Positions 47,190-55,750 of a stretch of DNA of 64,000 nt are shown in pieces. The notes under the pieces were generated by a model, which was not told the DNA's origin, did not search any database, and saw only the letters and a program-made list of their open reading frames with translations. The translations under genes and the position numbers were made by a program. How positions within the stretch are numbered: the stretch's first letter is position 1; each line of letters opens with the position of its first letter. The DNA comes from Desulfocurvus sp. (GTDB lineage Bacteria; Desulfobacterota; Desulfovibrionia; Desulfovibrionales; Desulfovibrionaceae), in contig JAIMKR010000001.1 in NCBI GenBank assembly GCA_020692325.1, positions 214,953 through 278,952 of the forward strand, written 5' to 3'.

Positions 47190-48449
47190 CTAGCCCTGCT
47201 CGTGCTCCCGGCGGATGTGCGCGCCCACGGCGGAGAGCTTTTCCTCCATGCGTTCGTAACCGCGGTCCAGATGGTAGATGCGCTGGATCTCCGTGGTGCC
47301 CTGGGCCACCAGTCCAGCCAGCACCAGCGAGGCGCTGGCGCGCAGGTCGCTGGCCATGACGGGCGCGCCCACCAGATGATCCACGCCGCGCACCATGGCC
47401 GTGCGGTCCTTGAGGCTGATACGCGCGCCCATGCGGCACAGCTCCGGCACGTGCATGAAGCGGTTCTCGAAAATCTTCTCCTGAATGGTGCCGGATCCGT
47501 GGGCCACGCACATGAGGGCCATGATCTGCGCCTGCATGTCCGTGGGGAAGCCGGGGTGCGGCTGGGTGGTCACATCCACGCCGGTAAGGGGGCCGTCGCG
47601 GCGCACCAGCACGCCGCCGTCGGGAAGGGACTCCACGAGCACGCCCATCTCGCGCAATTTGGTGATGAGGGCGTCCAGATCCACCGTGGGGCAGCCGCGC
47701 AGGATCAGCTCGCCGTCGGTGATGGCTCCGGCCACGAGGTAGGTTCCGGCCTCGATGCGGTCGGGCATGACGGAATATTCACAACCGGAAAGCGAACGCA
47801 CGCCTTCCACCTCGATGACGCTGGTGCCCGCGCCCCGAATGCGCGCGCCCATGGCGTTGAGGAAGTTGGCCAGATCGACGACTTCTGGTTCGCGGGCGCA
47901 GTTCTCCAGAATGGTGCAGCCCTTGGCCACGCTGGCGGCCATGAGCAGGTTCTCCGTGCCGCCCACGGTGGGGAAGTCGAACATGATGCGCGCGCCGATG
48001 AGCCCGCCGCAGATTCCGTGGATATAGCCGGAGTCGAGGATGAACCGCGCGCCCATGCGCTCCAGTGCGCGCAGGTGCATGTCCACGGGCCGCGCTCCGA
48101 TGGCGCAACCGCCGGGCAGGGCCACCTTGGCCTCGCCCAGCAGACCCAGTAGCGGCCCCAGGCACAACACCGAGGCGCGCATGGTCTTGACCAGGTCGTA
48201 GGGGGCCTCGTGCTTCAGCGCGCGCACATGGGCGTTGACCACGCCATTCTCGAAAGCGGTCTCGCATCCGAGGATGTTCAACAATTTAAGCGTTGTGTTG
48301 ATGTCGCGCAGGCGGGGCACGTTGGTCAGCCGCACCGGCCCGGTGGCGAGCAGGCAGGCGGTGAGGATGGGCAGGGCCGCGTTTTTGGAGCCGCTGATCG
48401 TGATTTCACCCTTGAGCGGCTCGCCGCCCTCGATGATGAGCTTGTCCAT
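47190..48449 (-). CDS. murA: UDP-N-acetylglucosamine 1-carboxyvinyltransferase
   Basis: This 419-residue enzyme adds enolpyruvate to UDP-GlcNAc, the first committed step of peptidoglycan synthesis. It begins [20 protein letters not shown] with the SGSKNAALP loop. The catalytic, fosfomycin-sensitive cysteine is C115 in [22 protein letters not shown] and [12 protein letters not shown] are conserved. The ATG at 48449 follows AGGA; upstream in-frame codons run into the tRNA-His promoter region and are excluded. Transcribed away from tRNA-His. Confidence 0.97.
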   Translation of the reverse strand: MDKLIIEGGEPLKGEITISGSKNAALPILTACLLATGPVRLTNVPRLRDINTTLKLLNILGCETAFENGVVNAHVRALKHEAPYDLVKTMRASVLCLGPLLGLLGEAKVALPGGCAIGARPVDMHLRALERMGARFILDSGYIHGICGGLIGARIMFDFPTVGGTENLLMAASVAKGCTILENCAREPEVVDLANFLNAMGARIRGAGTSVIEVEGVRSLSGCEYSVMPDRIEAGTYLVAGAITDGELILRGCPTVDLDALITKLREMGVLVESLPDGGVLVRRDGPLTGVDVTTQPHPGFPTDMQAQIMALMCVAHGSGTIQEKIFENRFMHVPELCRMGARISLKDRTAMVRGVDHLVGAPVMASDLRASASLVLAGLVAQGTTEIQRIYHLDRGYERMEEKLSAVGAHIRREHEQG

Positions 48450-48514
48450 GATCCGTCCTTGCTGTTGACCCGCCGGGAATTTCCGCGCGGGTGGAATTTT
48501 AGTGGATTTTATCC

Positions 48515-48543
48515 TTGACCGACCCGAATGCTTCGGATAAAGG
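48515..48543 (+). promoter_or_regulatory. Candidate tRNA-His promoter
   Basis: TTGACC (48515-48520) and TAAAGG (48538-48543) are separated by 17 bp and lie just upstream of the tRNA. The same -35 sequence precedes tRNA-Arg. Confidence 0.5.
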
Positions 48544-48557
48544 ATCACTTCTCTTGC

Positions 48558-48634
48558 GGTGAATGTAGCTCAGTTGGCAGAGTACCAGGTTGTGGCCCTG
48601 GGGGCCAAGGGTTCAAGTCCCTTCATTCACCCCA
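48558..48634 (+). tRNA. tRNA-His (GTG)
   Basis: A full cloverleaf can be drawn. Acceptor stem GTGAATG / CATTCAC, with the extra G-1 at 48558 opposite the discriminator C. D-arm GCTCAGTTGGCAGAGT. Anticodon stem CCAGG / CCTGG with anticodon GTG at 48592-48594. T-arm AAGGG-TTCAAGT-CCCTT. CCA is encoded (48632-48634). The G-1 base is the hallmark of tRNA-His. Confidence 0.98.
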
Positions 48635-48645
48635 CCCGAGAGTCC

Positions 48646-48677
48646 GAGGCCCCGCCCAGCGCGGGGCCTCTTTTTTT
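48646..48677 (+). terminator. Rho-independent terminator after tRNA-His
   Basis: A perfect 10-bp stem (GAGGCCCCGC / GCGGGGCCTC) with a 5-base loop is followed by seven T residues, 11 bp after the tRNA. Confidence 0.95.
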
Positions 48678-48848
48678 GCCCAGCCGCCGCCCGGGCCGGG
48701 CGCAAATCCGTACGCGTCTCGCCTTCGGTGGCGATTATCGCGCGCGTCATCCCCGCGCGGCCGGGCGCAGCCACAGCCGTCAGGCTCCGGTCCGCCGCGT
48801 GCGCCGGAACATGCGCGAGACGCGCCGCGATTGCAACGGAAAAACGCA

Positions 48849-50771
48849 TCAGCGCTTGCGCAAACGCCGGTTGTCGCCCATGCGCACGGTGATCCGCTCC
48901 TTGTCGAAATACTCCAGAAGCGGAATGGCGTACTTGCGCGAAAGCCGCGAGACCTCGCGGAAGTCCTGCGGGGTCATCTCCTCATGGTCGGCGAAGAACG
49001 CCCGCGTGCGGTCGATGACGGCGCAAAGCGGCGCCCGCGCGAAGTACATCTCCTCCTTCACCTTGACCAGCCGCCCCTCGTCGAGCAGCACCGCGAACAC
49101 CGGCGCGGCCTCCTTGAAGGCGACGCCGAGTGGGGCAAGCACGTCCTTGAGGTTGGGCGGCGTCTCCCCGCCAGCCTCATAGGCGGCCAGAATTTTCTCA
49201 CGCAGGCCCGCCGCGTCGGACGCGAGCGAAACCCTGTGCCCCGGCAGGCGCAGCGCCTCGGCCTCGGCCTCGATGTCGCCACGGCGCAGCAGCCCCTCCA
49301 CGACAAGATGAAACAGCTTGGGCGCGAGCCCGCGCCCCCAGCCAGAGGCCAGCGCCCCGCGCGTCACGCCGGCCTTCATGGGCTCGCGGGTGTGGAATTC
49401 GGCCAGATGCGTCAGCAGCCCATCGGAGAGTTCGCGCACCACCTGACCGGAGACATAGAGACGCTCCTCGCGGTCCACGAGAAAGGCCTCCTGCCGGCCG
49501 CCCATGACCTGCAAGGCCTTTTCCAGCGCTTTGGATTCCAGGCTGGTGGCCACGCACAGCTGCGCGAACCCGAGCCCGGCCGGTCCGGCCAGGGAAAGCT
49601 GCGCGAGGACCACAGTCTCCGGCTCCGCCGCCCCGAGGGAGTGCAGCAGCCCAACCGCGTCGCTGAAGCGCTTCACCCTGTGCGGCAACGGATTCAGAAT
49701 GCGCCCACCGGCGATGGTGCGCAGCGGCGAGAACGAGCGCGCCACCACGCGGTCGCCGTAGACCCCGGCCATGGGCTCGGTGAAACGCACGCGGCACACG
49801 GCCGTTTGTCCCGGCTCCAACGTCTCGCCCTCCAGCAGATACACACGGGCCATGACCTCACGCGCGCCATGGTGGAAGTGCACCTCCTTGCGGTGCTTGA
49901 TGGACCGGGGCGAGCTGGCGAGGCAGGTCAGCTCCACGTCCCAGGAAAGGCTGGGGAACAGCGTTCCCGGCCGGGCCAGTACGTCCCCGCGCTCCACCTG
50001 CTCCACCTCCAGCCCGGCGAGATTCACCGCCGTGCGCGTGCCGGCGTCCGCCTCATCCTCCTGCGCGCCGTGGTTCTGCAGGCTGCGCACCTTGCTAGCC
50101 AGCCCGGAGGGATACACGGTCACGTCCTCGCCCACGCGGATTTTGCCGGAGACGAGCGTCCCCGTGACCACGGTGCCGTGGCCCTTCATGGTGAACACGC
50201 GGTCGATGGGCAGGCGGAACAGATCGCCACGCCGGTGCGGGGCGAAGCCGGCGGCGAGACGCGCCAGCTCGCTTTTGAGCTCGTCGAGCCCCCGGCCCGT
50301 GTGCGCGGAGACCGGAATGATCGGCGCGCCCTCCAGGAAGCCGCCCTGCAAGTACTCGGCGACCTCCTCGCGCACCATGTCCAGCCAGTCCGGCTCCACC
50401 ATGTCGGCCTTGGTGAGGGCGACGAGCCCCGTCTTGATGCCGAGCAGGGAACAGATTTCCAGATGCTCCCTCGTCTGGGGCATCACGCCCTCGTCGGCGG
50501 CGATGACGAGCAGGACGAAGTCGATGCCGGCCGCGCCGGCCACCATGTTCTTGATGAAGCGCTCGTGCCCCGGCACGTCCACGATGCCGAGCCGGGCCGG
50601 GGCCTTGCCGCCGGGGGCCGGCGGCAGGTCCATGAAGGCGAAGCCCAGCTCGATGGTGATGCCGCGCTTCTTCTCCTCGGCCAGACGGTCGCAGTCGATG
50701 CCGGTAAGCGCCTTCACCAGCGTGGTCTTGCCGTGGTCGATGTGCCCGGCTGTGCCCATGATGACCGGCAT
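48849..50771 (-). CDS. selB: Selenocysteine-specific elongation factor SelB
   Basis: This 640-residue GTPase brings Sec-tRNA to UGA codons that carry a SECIS element. The G domain starts [20 protein letters not shown], with [12 protein letters not shown] (switch I), [12 protein letters not shown] and [12 protein letters not shown]-Tu-like domains 2 and 3 follow, then a C-terminal half of winged-helix repeats (about 370-640) that read the SECIS hairpin. It is downstream of the M18 aminopeptidase gene by 12 bp and of selA, all on the minus strand. No selenoprotein gene with an in-frame UGA was recognised in the window. Confidence 0.96.
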   Translation of the reverse strand: MPVIMGTAGHIDHGKTTLVKALTGIDCDRLAEEKKRGITIELGFAFMDLPPAPGGKAPARLGIVDVPGHERFIKNMVAGAAGIDFVLLVIAADEGVMPQTREHLEICSLLGIKTGLVALTKADMVEPDWLDMVREEVAEYLQGGFLEGAPIIPVSAHTGRGLDELKSELARLAAGFAPHRRGDLFRLPIDRVFTMKGHGTVVTGTLVSGKIRVGEDVTVYPSGLASKVRSLQNHGAQEDEADAGTRTAVNLAGLEVEQVERGDVLARPGTLFPSLSWDVELTCLASSPRSIKHRKEVHFHHGAREVMARVYLLEGETLEPGQTAVCRVRFTEPMAGVYGDRVVARSFSPLRTIAGGRILNPLPHRVKRFSDAVGLLHSLGAAEPETVVLAQLSLAGPAGLGFAQLCVATSLESKALEKALQVMGGRQEAFLVDREERLYVSGQVVRELSDGLLTHLAEFHTREPMKAGVTRGALASGWGRGLAPKLFHLVVEGLLRRGDIEAEAEALRLPGHRVSLASDAAGLREKILAAYEAGGETPPNLKDVLAPLGVAFKEAAPVFAVLLDEGRLVKVKEEMYFARAPLCAVIDRTRAFFADHEEMTPQDFREVSRLSRKYAIPLLEYFDKERITVRMGDNRRLRKR

Positions 50772-50783
50772 GGCGGTTGTCTC

Positions 50784-52166
50784 CTAGCTTTTGAGGAAGG
50801 CGCGCAACGCCTCGACCGTGGCGTGGATGTCCACCTTGGAGAGCACCTCGAAGGGGCTGTGCATGGAGAGCACGGCCGGTCCCATGTCGATGATGTCCAT
50901 GCCGTACACGGCCAGGAACTTGGCCACGGTGCCGCCACCGCCGATGTCCACCTTGCCCAGCTCGGCCATGTGCCAGGGCACGCCGGCCTCGTCCAGAATG
51001 CGCCGCAGGAAAGCCACGTATTCGGGATGCGCGTCGTTGGCGCCCGACTTGCCGCGATGTCCGGTGAACTTGTTGAAGCAGGCTCCCTGGCCCATGTAGG
51101 CCGCGTTGAGCTTCTCGTAGACATCGGCGTAGTCCGGGTCCATGGCCGCGTTCACGTCCGCGCTGATGGCCATGCCGCGCGCGAACACATGGGAGAGCTT
51201 CGTCTTGGGCTCCCAGGCGTCCAGAATGTCCTGCAGGGCGTATTCGAAGAACAGCGACTGCGCGCCCGTCGCGCCCTCGGAGCCGATCTCCTCCTTGTCC
51301 CAGAAGAGCACCAGCTGCGTGTGCTCGGGCTGCTCCGTGGTCAGCAGCGCCTCCAGCGCGCTGAACACGCAGGAGCGGTCGTCGTGGCCGTAGGCGCCGA
51401 TCATGCTCCCGTCCAGCCCAAGGCTGCGCGCCGGGCCGGCGGGCACCAACTGGAGTTCGGCGCTGAACAGGTCGGCCTCGGTGACGCCGTAGCGCGCGCT
51501 CAGCAGCTCCAGCACATGGCGCTTCACGCGGTCCTTGTCATCGGTCTTCCCGACGGGCTCGTGCCCGGCCAGCGCGTTCAGCTTCTCGGCCTCGAAGGCG
51601 TCGGCGAGCTTCTGCTCCGCCTGCTTGTAGGCCAGATGCGGCAACAGGTCGGTGATGGTCAGCACGGGATCGGACACGTCCTCGCCCACGCGCACGGGCA
51701 CCACGCGCCCGTCCTTTTTGACCACCACGCCGTGCAGGGCCAGCGGCCGCGCCATCCACTGGTGTTTGCGGATGCCGCCGTAGTAGTGCGTCTTGAACAG
51801 GGCCATGTCCGTGTCCTCGTACAGCGGGTGCTGCTTGAGGTCGATGCGCGGGGAGTCGCAGTGCGCGCCAACGAGGCGGAACCCCTCGGCCAGGGGCTTT
51901 TTGCCGCGCCGGGCCAGCAGCACAGTCTTGCCGCGCTGGGCATGGACGTAGGCGGTGGTCTTATCCGTCAGCTTCGTCTCGAAGCCGGCCTTCGCTGCGG
52001 CGGCCAGCACGTAGTCCACGGTCTCCCGCTCGGTCTTGCAGCGGGTGAGGAAATCCATGTACTTGTCGGCGCGGTCGGACACGGCCTTGCGGTCGGCCGC
52101 GGAGGAATACACGTCCCAGCAGTTGCGGGACGAATGCTCAAGCGGTTCCTCGATCTTCTTGCTCAC
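50784..52166 (-). CDS. M18-family aminopeptidase
   Basis: This 460-residue zinc aminopeptidase resembles the PepC/aspartyl aminopeptidase family, which forms large cytosolic complexes and removes N-terminal residues. Metal and catalytic regions are [48 protein letters not shown] and a late His in [10 protein letters not shown]. The start is the GTG at 52166 ([10 protein letters not shown]), with GGAG 8 bases upstream; the longer open frame runs into selA in another frame. It lies between selA and selB, an unexpected place for a peptidase. Confidence 0.9.
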   Translation of the reverse strand: MSKKIEEPLEHSSRNCWDVYSSAADRKAVSDRADKYMDFLTRCKTERETVDYVLAAAAKAGFETKLTDKTTAYVHAQRGKTVLLARRGKKPLAEGFRLVGAHCDSPRIDLKQHPLYEDTDMALFKTHYYGGIRKHQWMARPLALHGVVVKKDGRVVPVRVGEDVSDPVLTITDLLPHLAYKQAEQKLADAFEAEKLNALAGHEPVGKTDDKDRVKRHVLELLSARYGVTEADLFSAELQLVPAGPARSLGLDGSMIGAYGHDDRSCVFSALEALLTTEQPEHTQLVLFWDKEEIGSEGATGAQSLFFEYALQDILDAWEPKTKLSHVFARGMAISADVNAAMDPDYADVYEKLNAAYMGQGACFNKFTGHRGKSGANDAHPEYVAFLRRILDEAGVPWHMAELGKVDIGGGGTVAKFLAVYGMDIIDMGPAVLSMHSPFEVLSKVDIHATVEALRAFLKS

Positions 52167-52239
52167 GATGTCGCTCCAGTCTGTATGGGACGGTAGCGTC
52201 CCGGTTGATCGTCCGCCGCGCCGCAGCCGGGCACGACTG

Positions 52240-53670
52240 TCACTCGACGCCAAGGGCCCGCCGCAGGGCGGCCAGCACGAGGGGGTGCTCGTCGGCGGCC
52301 AGCGTGCGCGGGTCCAGGCGCAGTTCGTCATCCTCAACGCGGCCCACCAGCGGCGGGTCGGTGTCGAGCAGCGCGGCGCGCAGCCCGTCCACGGAAATTT
52401 CCAGAGGCTTGAGGCACACCAACGCCGTGGGCAGATCGGACTCGGGGAACGCCCCGCCCCCCACGCGCGACGCCCCCGGCCGCACGGCCACCTCCACGTG
52501 GCCGGAAAGATTCTTGCGCAGCAGCCCGGCCAGCCGCGCGGCCTGCGCCCGCAGGGAAACAAGGGGCCGGGTCAGCATGGCCAGGGTGGGCACGCGGCGA
52601 CGCGCCAGCTCCGGGTCCTGGTACAGCCGCAGGGTGGCCTCCAACGCGGCGAGGGTCATCTTGTCGATGCGCAGGGCGCGGTTGAGCTGGTTTTTTTTGA
52701 TGCGCTCGACGATCTCGCGCCGGCCCACGATGATTCCCGCCTGCGGTCCACCAAGGACCTTGTCGCCGGAGAAGCAGACCACGTCCGCGCCCTGCTCCAC
52801 CACCTCGCGCACGGTGGGCTCGCCGGGCAGGCCGTCGCCGTCCAGACGCAGCAGGCTGCCGCTGCCCAGATCCTCGATGAGCGGCAGGCCGTTCTCCTCG
52901 GCCAGGCTTTTGAGCTCCGGCAGGGGCACCTGCTTCACGAATCCGACCATGCGATAGTTGCTCGTGTGCACCTTCATGATGGCGGCGGTCTCCGGTCCGA
53001 TGGCATCGGCGTAGTCGCGCAGGTGCGTGCGGTTGGTGGCGCCCACCTCGCGCAGTACGGCCCCACTCTTGGCCATGACCTCGGGGATGCGGAAGCTGCC
53101 GCCGATCTCCACCAGCTGCCCGCGCGAGACCACTACCTCGCGTCCCTTGCACAGGGTGTCCAGAATGATGAGCACGGCCGCGGCGTTGTTGTTCACCACA
53201 AGGGCCGCCTCCGCGCCGGTGAGCCGGCACAACGGCTCCTCCACGTGGGCGTACCGGCTGCCGCGCGCGCCGGTGGTCAGGTCGAACTCCAGATTGGAGT
53301 AACGCGCAGCCGCGCCAGCCACGGCGGCCACAGCCTCCGGCGCGAGGAGCGAGCGCCCCATGTTCGTATGCACCACCACGCCCGTGGCGTTGAGCACCCG
53401 GCGGAAACGCGGGCGCAGGCCCCGGCGCGCGTAGGCGACCAGCCGGGGCGTGAGCGCGGAAAGTTCGAGCTGGGCGGGATCGGTCACGGCGCCGGTGCGG
53501 ATCTCCTCGCGCAGAAGATCCAGGAATTCGTCCGCAAGATCCTTCAGCAGCGGCCGTGGCGCGTCGCGCAGATCCGCCCCGTCGCGCCCGGCGGCGACGG
53601 CGTCCAACGCGGCCAGCACATGATCCATGGCCGGAATGCGCCGGAACAGCGCGCCCGCGTCGCTCGTCAT
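52240..53670 (-). CDS. selA: L-seryl-tRNA(Sec) selenium transferase
   Basis: This 476-residue PLP enzyme converts Ser-tRNA(Sec) to Sec-tRNA(Sec) using selenophosphate. LFRRIPAMDHVL at the N-terminus, GVVVHTNMGRSLL, VVNNNAAAVLIIL and SFRIPEVM are SelA blocks. The PLP lysine is in CFSGDKVLGGPQAG. The ATG at 53670 is chosen because homologues start about here and a GGGGGG element lies upstream. A GTG at 53712 with GGGAGG is a strong alternative and would add 14 residues. selB follows after the M18 gene. selD and tRNA-Sec are not in the window. Confidence 0.95.
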   Translation of the reverse strand: MTSDAGALFRRIPAMDHVLAALDAVAAGRDGADLRDAPRPLLKDLADEFLDLLREEIRTGAVTDPAQLELSALTPRLVAYARRGLRPRFRRVLNATGVVVHTNMGRSLLAPEAVAAVAGAAARYSNLEFDLTTGARGSRYAHVEEPLCRLTGAEAALVVNNNAAAVLIILDTLCKGREVVVSRGQLVEIGGSFRIPEVMAKSGAVLREVGATNRTHLRDYADAIGPETAAIMKVHTSNYRMVGFVKQVPLPELKSLAEENGLPLIEDLGSGSLLRLDGDGLPGEPTVREVVEQGADVVCFSGDKVLGGPQAGIIVGRREIVERIKKNQLNRALRIDKMTLAALEATLRLYQDPELARRRVPTLAMLTRPLVSLRAQAARLAGLLRKNLSGHVEVAVRPGASRVGGGAFPESDLPTALVCLKPLEISVDGLRAALLDTDPPLVGRVEDDELRLDPRTLAADEHPLVLAALRRALGVE

Positions 53671-53715
53671 GCCGTTTCCCCCCTCGGTTCGGCCGCTTCC
53701 GTCGTCCGTCACGAA

Positions 53716-55050
53716 TCAGTCCTCCCGGCCGCCGGGAGTCTCGCCCCGCTGAAGCAGCCAAGGATGTTTAGTATAAAACTCGCCGAGCAAATACAAGGAA
53801 CCGCAGACCAGCACCGGGCCGCCGGCGTCGCGCAGGTCGTTCAGGGCCGTGACGACGTCCGGCGCGGCGGCCGTGCCCGGTCCGAGCATCGCCGCCAGCT
53901 CCTCCGCGCCGAGGGCGCGCTCGCACCCGGGGATGCCCACGGCGGTGATGCGCGCGTCGCCGGCCATGGACCGCACCAACGGCAGCATCTCGGCAACGGG
54001 CTTGTCGCGCAGGCAGCCGAAGACCACGGCGCGGGGGCGGACATTCTCCGCGACCAGCGCGTCGCTCAAGGCCTTGAGCCCGTGGGCGTTGTGCCCGCCG
54101 TCGAGCACCATGCGGCGCGGCAGGCCGGGGGCCTCGGCCACGAACTGCATCCGACCGGGAATGAACACCCGGGCGAAGGCCTCGTGGCAGGCGTCCTCGA
54201 ACATGGGCAGGCCGTGACGCGCGGCGAACAGATGAAAGGCGGCGAGGGCCGTTTCGGCGTTGCGCCCCTGATGCGGTCCGTGGAGGGCCAGACGCAGGCC
54301 GGTCATGGGCCGCACGGACAGGCCATGCAAATCGTCCGACCCGGCGAGCCGTCCCGGCGTCACCGTGCCGGCGACGCGGTCGTAGACGAGCACGTCGGAC
54401 GCCTCGACAAGCCGCGCCCCGACCTTGGCGGCCTCGGCCTCCAGCACGGCCCGCGCGCGCGGGTCCTGGGCGGCGCTCACGGCCAGTCCGCCGGGATGCA
54501 TGGCCCCGGCCTTGTCCTGGGCGATCTTCTCCAGCGTGTCGCCCAGAATCTTCATGTGATCCATGCCTATGGGCGTGAACACCGTGAGATCGGTCTCCAA
54601 AACGCTGGTGGCGTCGTACCTTCCGCCCAGCCCCGCCTCCATCACCGCCGCGTCCACGCCCGCATCCTCGAAGGCCAGCAGGGCGAAGGCGGTGAGAACC
54701 TCGAAATAAGTCAGTCCCAGGCCCTCGGCCTCGGCCAGAACGCACGCGCCCAGCCGGGCCCAGGCCCCCTCCGGCAGCATGGCCCCGTCCACCAGGATGC
54801 GCTCACGCGGGGTGATGAAGTGCGGACTCACGGAAAGCCCGGCGCACAGGCCATGGGTGCGCATCAGCTCGTGAAGGATGGTGGCCGTGGACCCCTTGCC
54901 ATTAGTGCCCACCACATGCACGATGGGGAAGTGCGGCGCGCCGTGCCGGGCGACGAAGGCCTCCACGCGGGCCAAGGTCAGATCCATGTGGAACAGGCCG
55001 AGCGAGTCCAGCCGGGCCAGGAAATCCGCGTACGAGGGGAATTGCGGCAT
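53716..55050 (-). CDS. folC: Dihydrofolate synthase / folylpolyglutamate synthase
   Basis: This 444-residue Mur-ligase-fold enzyme adds glutamate to dihydropteroate and folates. The P-loop is HVVGTNGKGSTATIL. SPHFITPRERILVDG, EAGLGGRYDATSVL, GMDHMKILGDTLEKIAQDKAG and VLDGGHNAHGLKAL are conserved. It lies 45 bp upstream of selA on the same strand. The accD gene often found beside folC is absent. Confidence 0.94.
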   Translation of the reverse strand: MPQFPSYADFLARLDSLGLFHMDLTLARVEAFVARHGAPHFPIVHVVGTNGKGSTATILHELMRTHGLCAGLSVSPHFITPRERILVDGAMLPEGAWARLGACVLAEAEGLGLTYFEVLTAFALLAFEDAGVDAAVMEAGLGGRYDATSVLETDLTVFTPIGMDHMKILGDTLEKIAQDKAGAMHPGGLAVSAAQDPRARAVLEAEAAKVGARLVEASDVLVYDRVAGTVTPGRLAGSDDLHGLSVRPMTGLRLALHGPHQGRNAETALAAFHLFAARHGLPMFEDACHEAFARVFIPGRMQFVAEAPGLPRRMVLDGGHNAHGLKALSDALVAENVRPRAVVFGCLRDKPVAEMLPLVRSMAGDARITAVGIPGCERALGAEELAAMLGPGTAAAPDVVTALNDLRDAGGPVLVCGSLYLLGEFYTKHPWLLQRGETPGGRED

Positions 55051-55072
55051 AGTGCCTCTCCGTGCGCGGCAC

Positions 55073-55099
55073 TTGACCGCGCCCGTCTGCTTGTTTAGT
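55073..55099 (+). promoter_or_regulatory. Candidate tRNA-Arg promoter
   Basis: TTGACC (55073-55078) precedes TTTAGT (55094-55099) with 15 bp spacing. The -35 matches that of tRNA-His; the -10 is weak. Confidence 0.35.
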
Positions 55100-55114
55100 G
55101 AAGATATCCCACGC

Positions 55115-55191
55115 GCGCCAGTAGCTCAGGCGGATAGAGCAACGGCCTTCTAAGCCGTTTGTCGAAGGTTCGAGTCCTTCCTGGCGCACCA
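55115..55191 (+). tRNA. tRNA-Arg (TCT)
   Basis: A full cloverleaf can be drawn. Acceptor GCGCCAG / CTGGCGC, D-arm GCTCAGGCGGATAGAGC, anticodon stem ACGGC / GCCGT with anticodon TCT at 55149-55151, and T-arm GAAGG-TTCGAGT-CCTTC. Discriminator A and an encoded CCA end the gene. It reads AGA and AGG, codons used in the AT-rich gene at 12.4 kb. Confidence 0.98.
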
Positions 55192-55750
55192 ATTTTCCCG
55201 GGCGGTTACGTTCCTCTCACCGTTTCGTGCGATTCGATTGTGCACGGCTTCGTGCGCCATTCGCCCAGGAAAGCCCAACGAATCTCCACGGGGACAAACT
55301 TCCTTCTGGAGCGCCTGCCTTTCCCGCTCGTTTCGCCATAAACTTTTCCTTAATGAATCGCGTCCGTGCCTCACCCACCCCGAAACGACGGCGAGGGGGG
55401 GGACGAGCTCAAGCGCGCGCCGATTGTCGGCGAACGGTTCACGAGTCGTCCCCGTGGGATTCCGCCGCTCAAGCGCCCCAGCGAAGCAAACGGCCCGCGC
55501 GCAAGCACGGGGAGCGCACAGCCGGAACCGATGCAATCCGGTCGGCGGATCCGCCCGGCCCGTCCGATCTGATCGGCATGGGTGCCATGCGGGTTCCACT
55601 AATGGGCCCGCCTAGCCACACGGGCCATTGTCATAATGCCAAAGGGCCTAGCCGTCCATGCCCCGGCTCCGGCTCCATCCGGAGTTTCGCCGCGCCGGCT
55701 TCATTTTCGCCGCGCTTGACACCGCCCCCCCGTGGGCTATGGAAAATACG
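55192..55750. other. Long intergenic region after tRNA-Arg
   Basis: About 470-560 bp without a convincing gene, depending on the start of the cyclase. Composition is mixed, with a short AT-rich patch near 55340. A TTGACA at 55716-55721 may be a -35 for the cyclase gene. No known RNA family (RNase P RNA, SRP RNA, tmRNA) was recognised. Confidence 0.5.

Noticed and set aside
48528-52196. Plus-strand open frame of 1222 codons
   Set aside because: It runs through tRNA-His and opposite selB and the M18 gene; no domain is recognisable.
52036-55098. Plus-strand open frame of 1020 codons
   Set aside because: Opposite selA and folC, both with full family motifs; low-complexity shadow sequence.
55150-55599. 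Minus-strand open frame of 149 codons overlapping tRNA-Arg
   Set aside because: It reads through the tRNA, has no ribosome site and shows no domain; its C-terminus is the translated tRNA.
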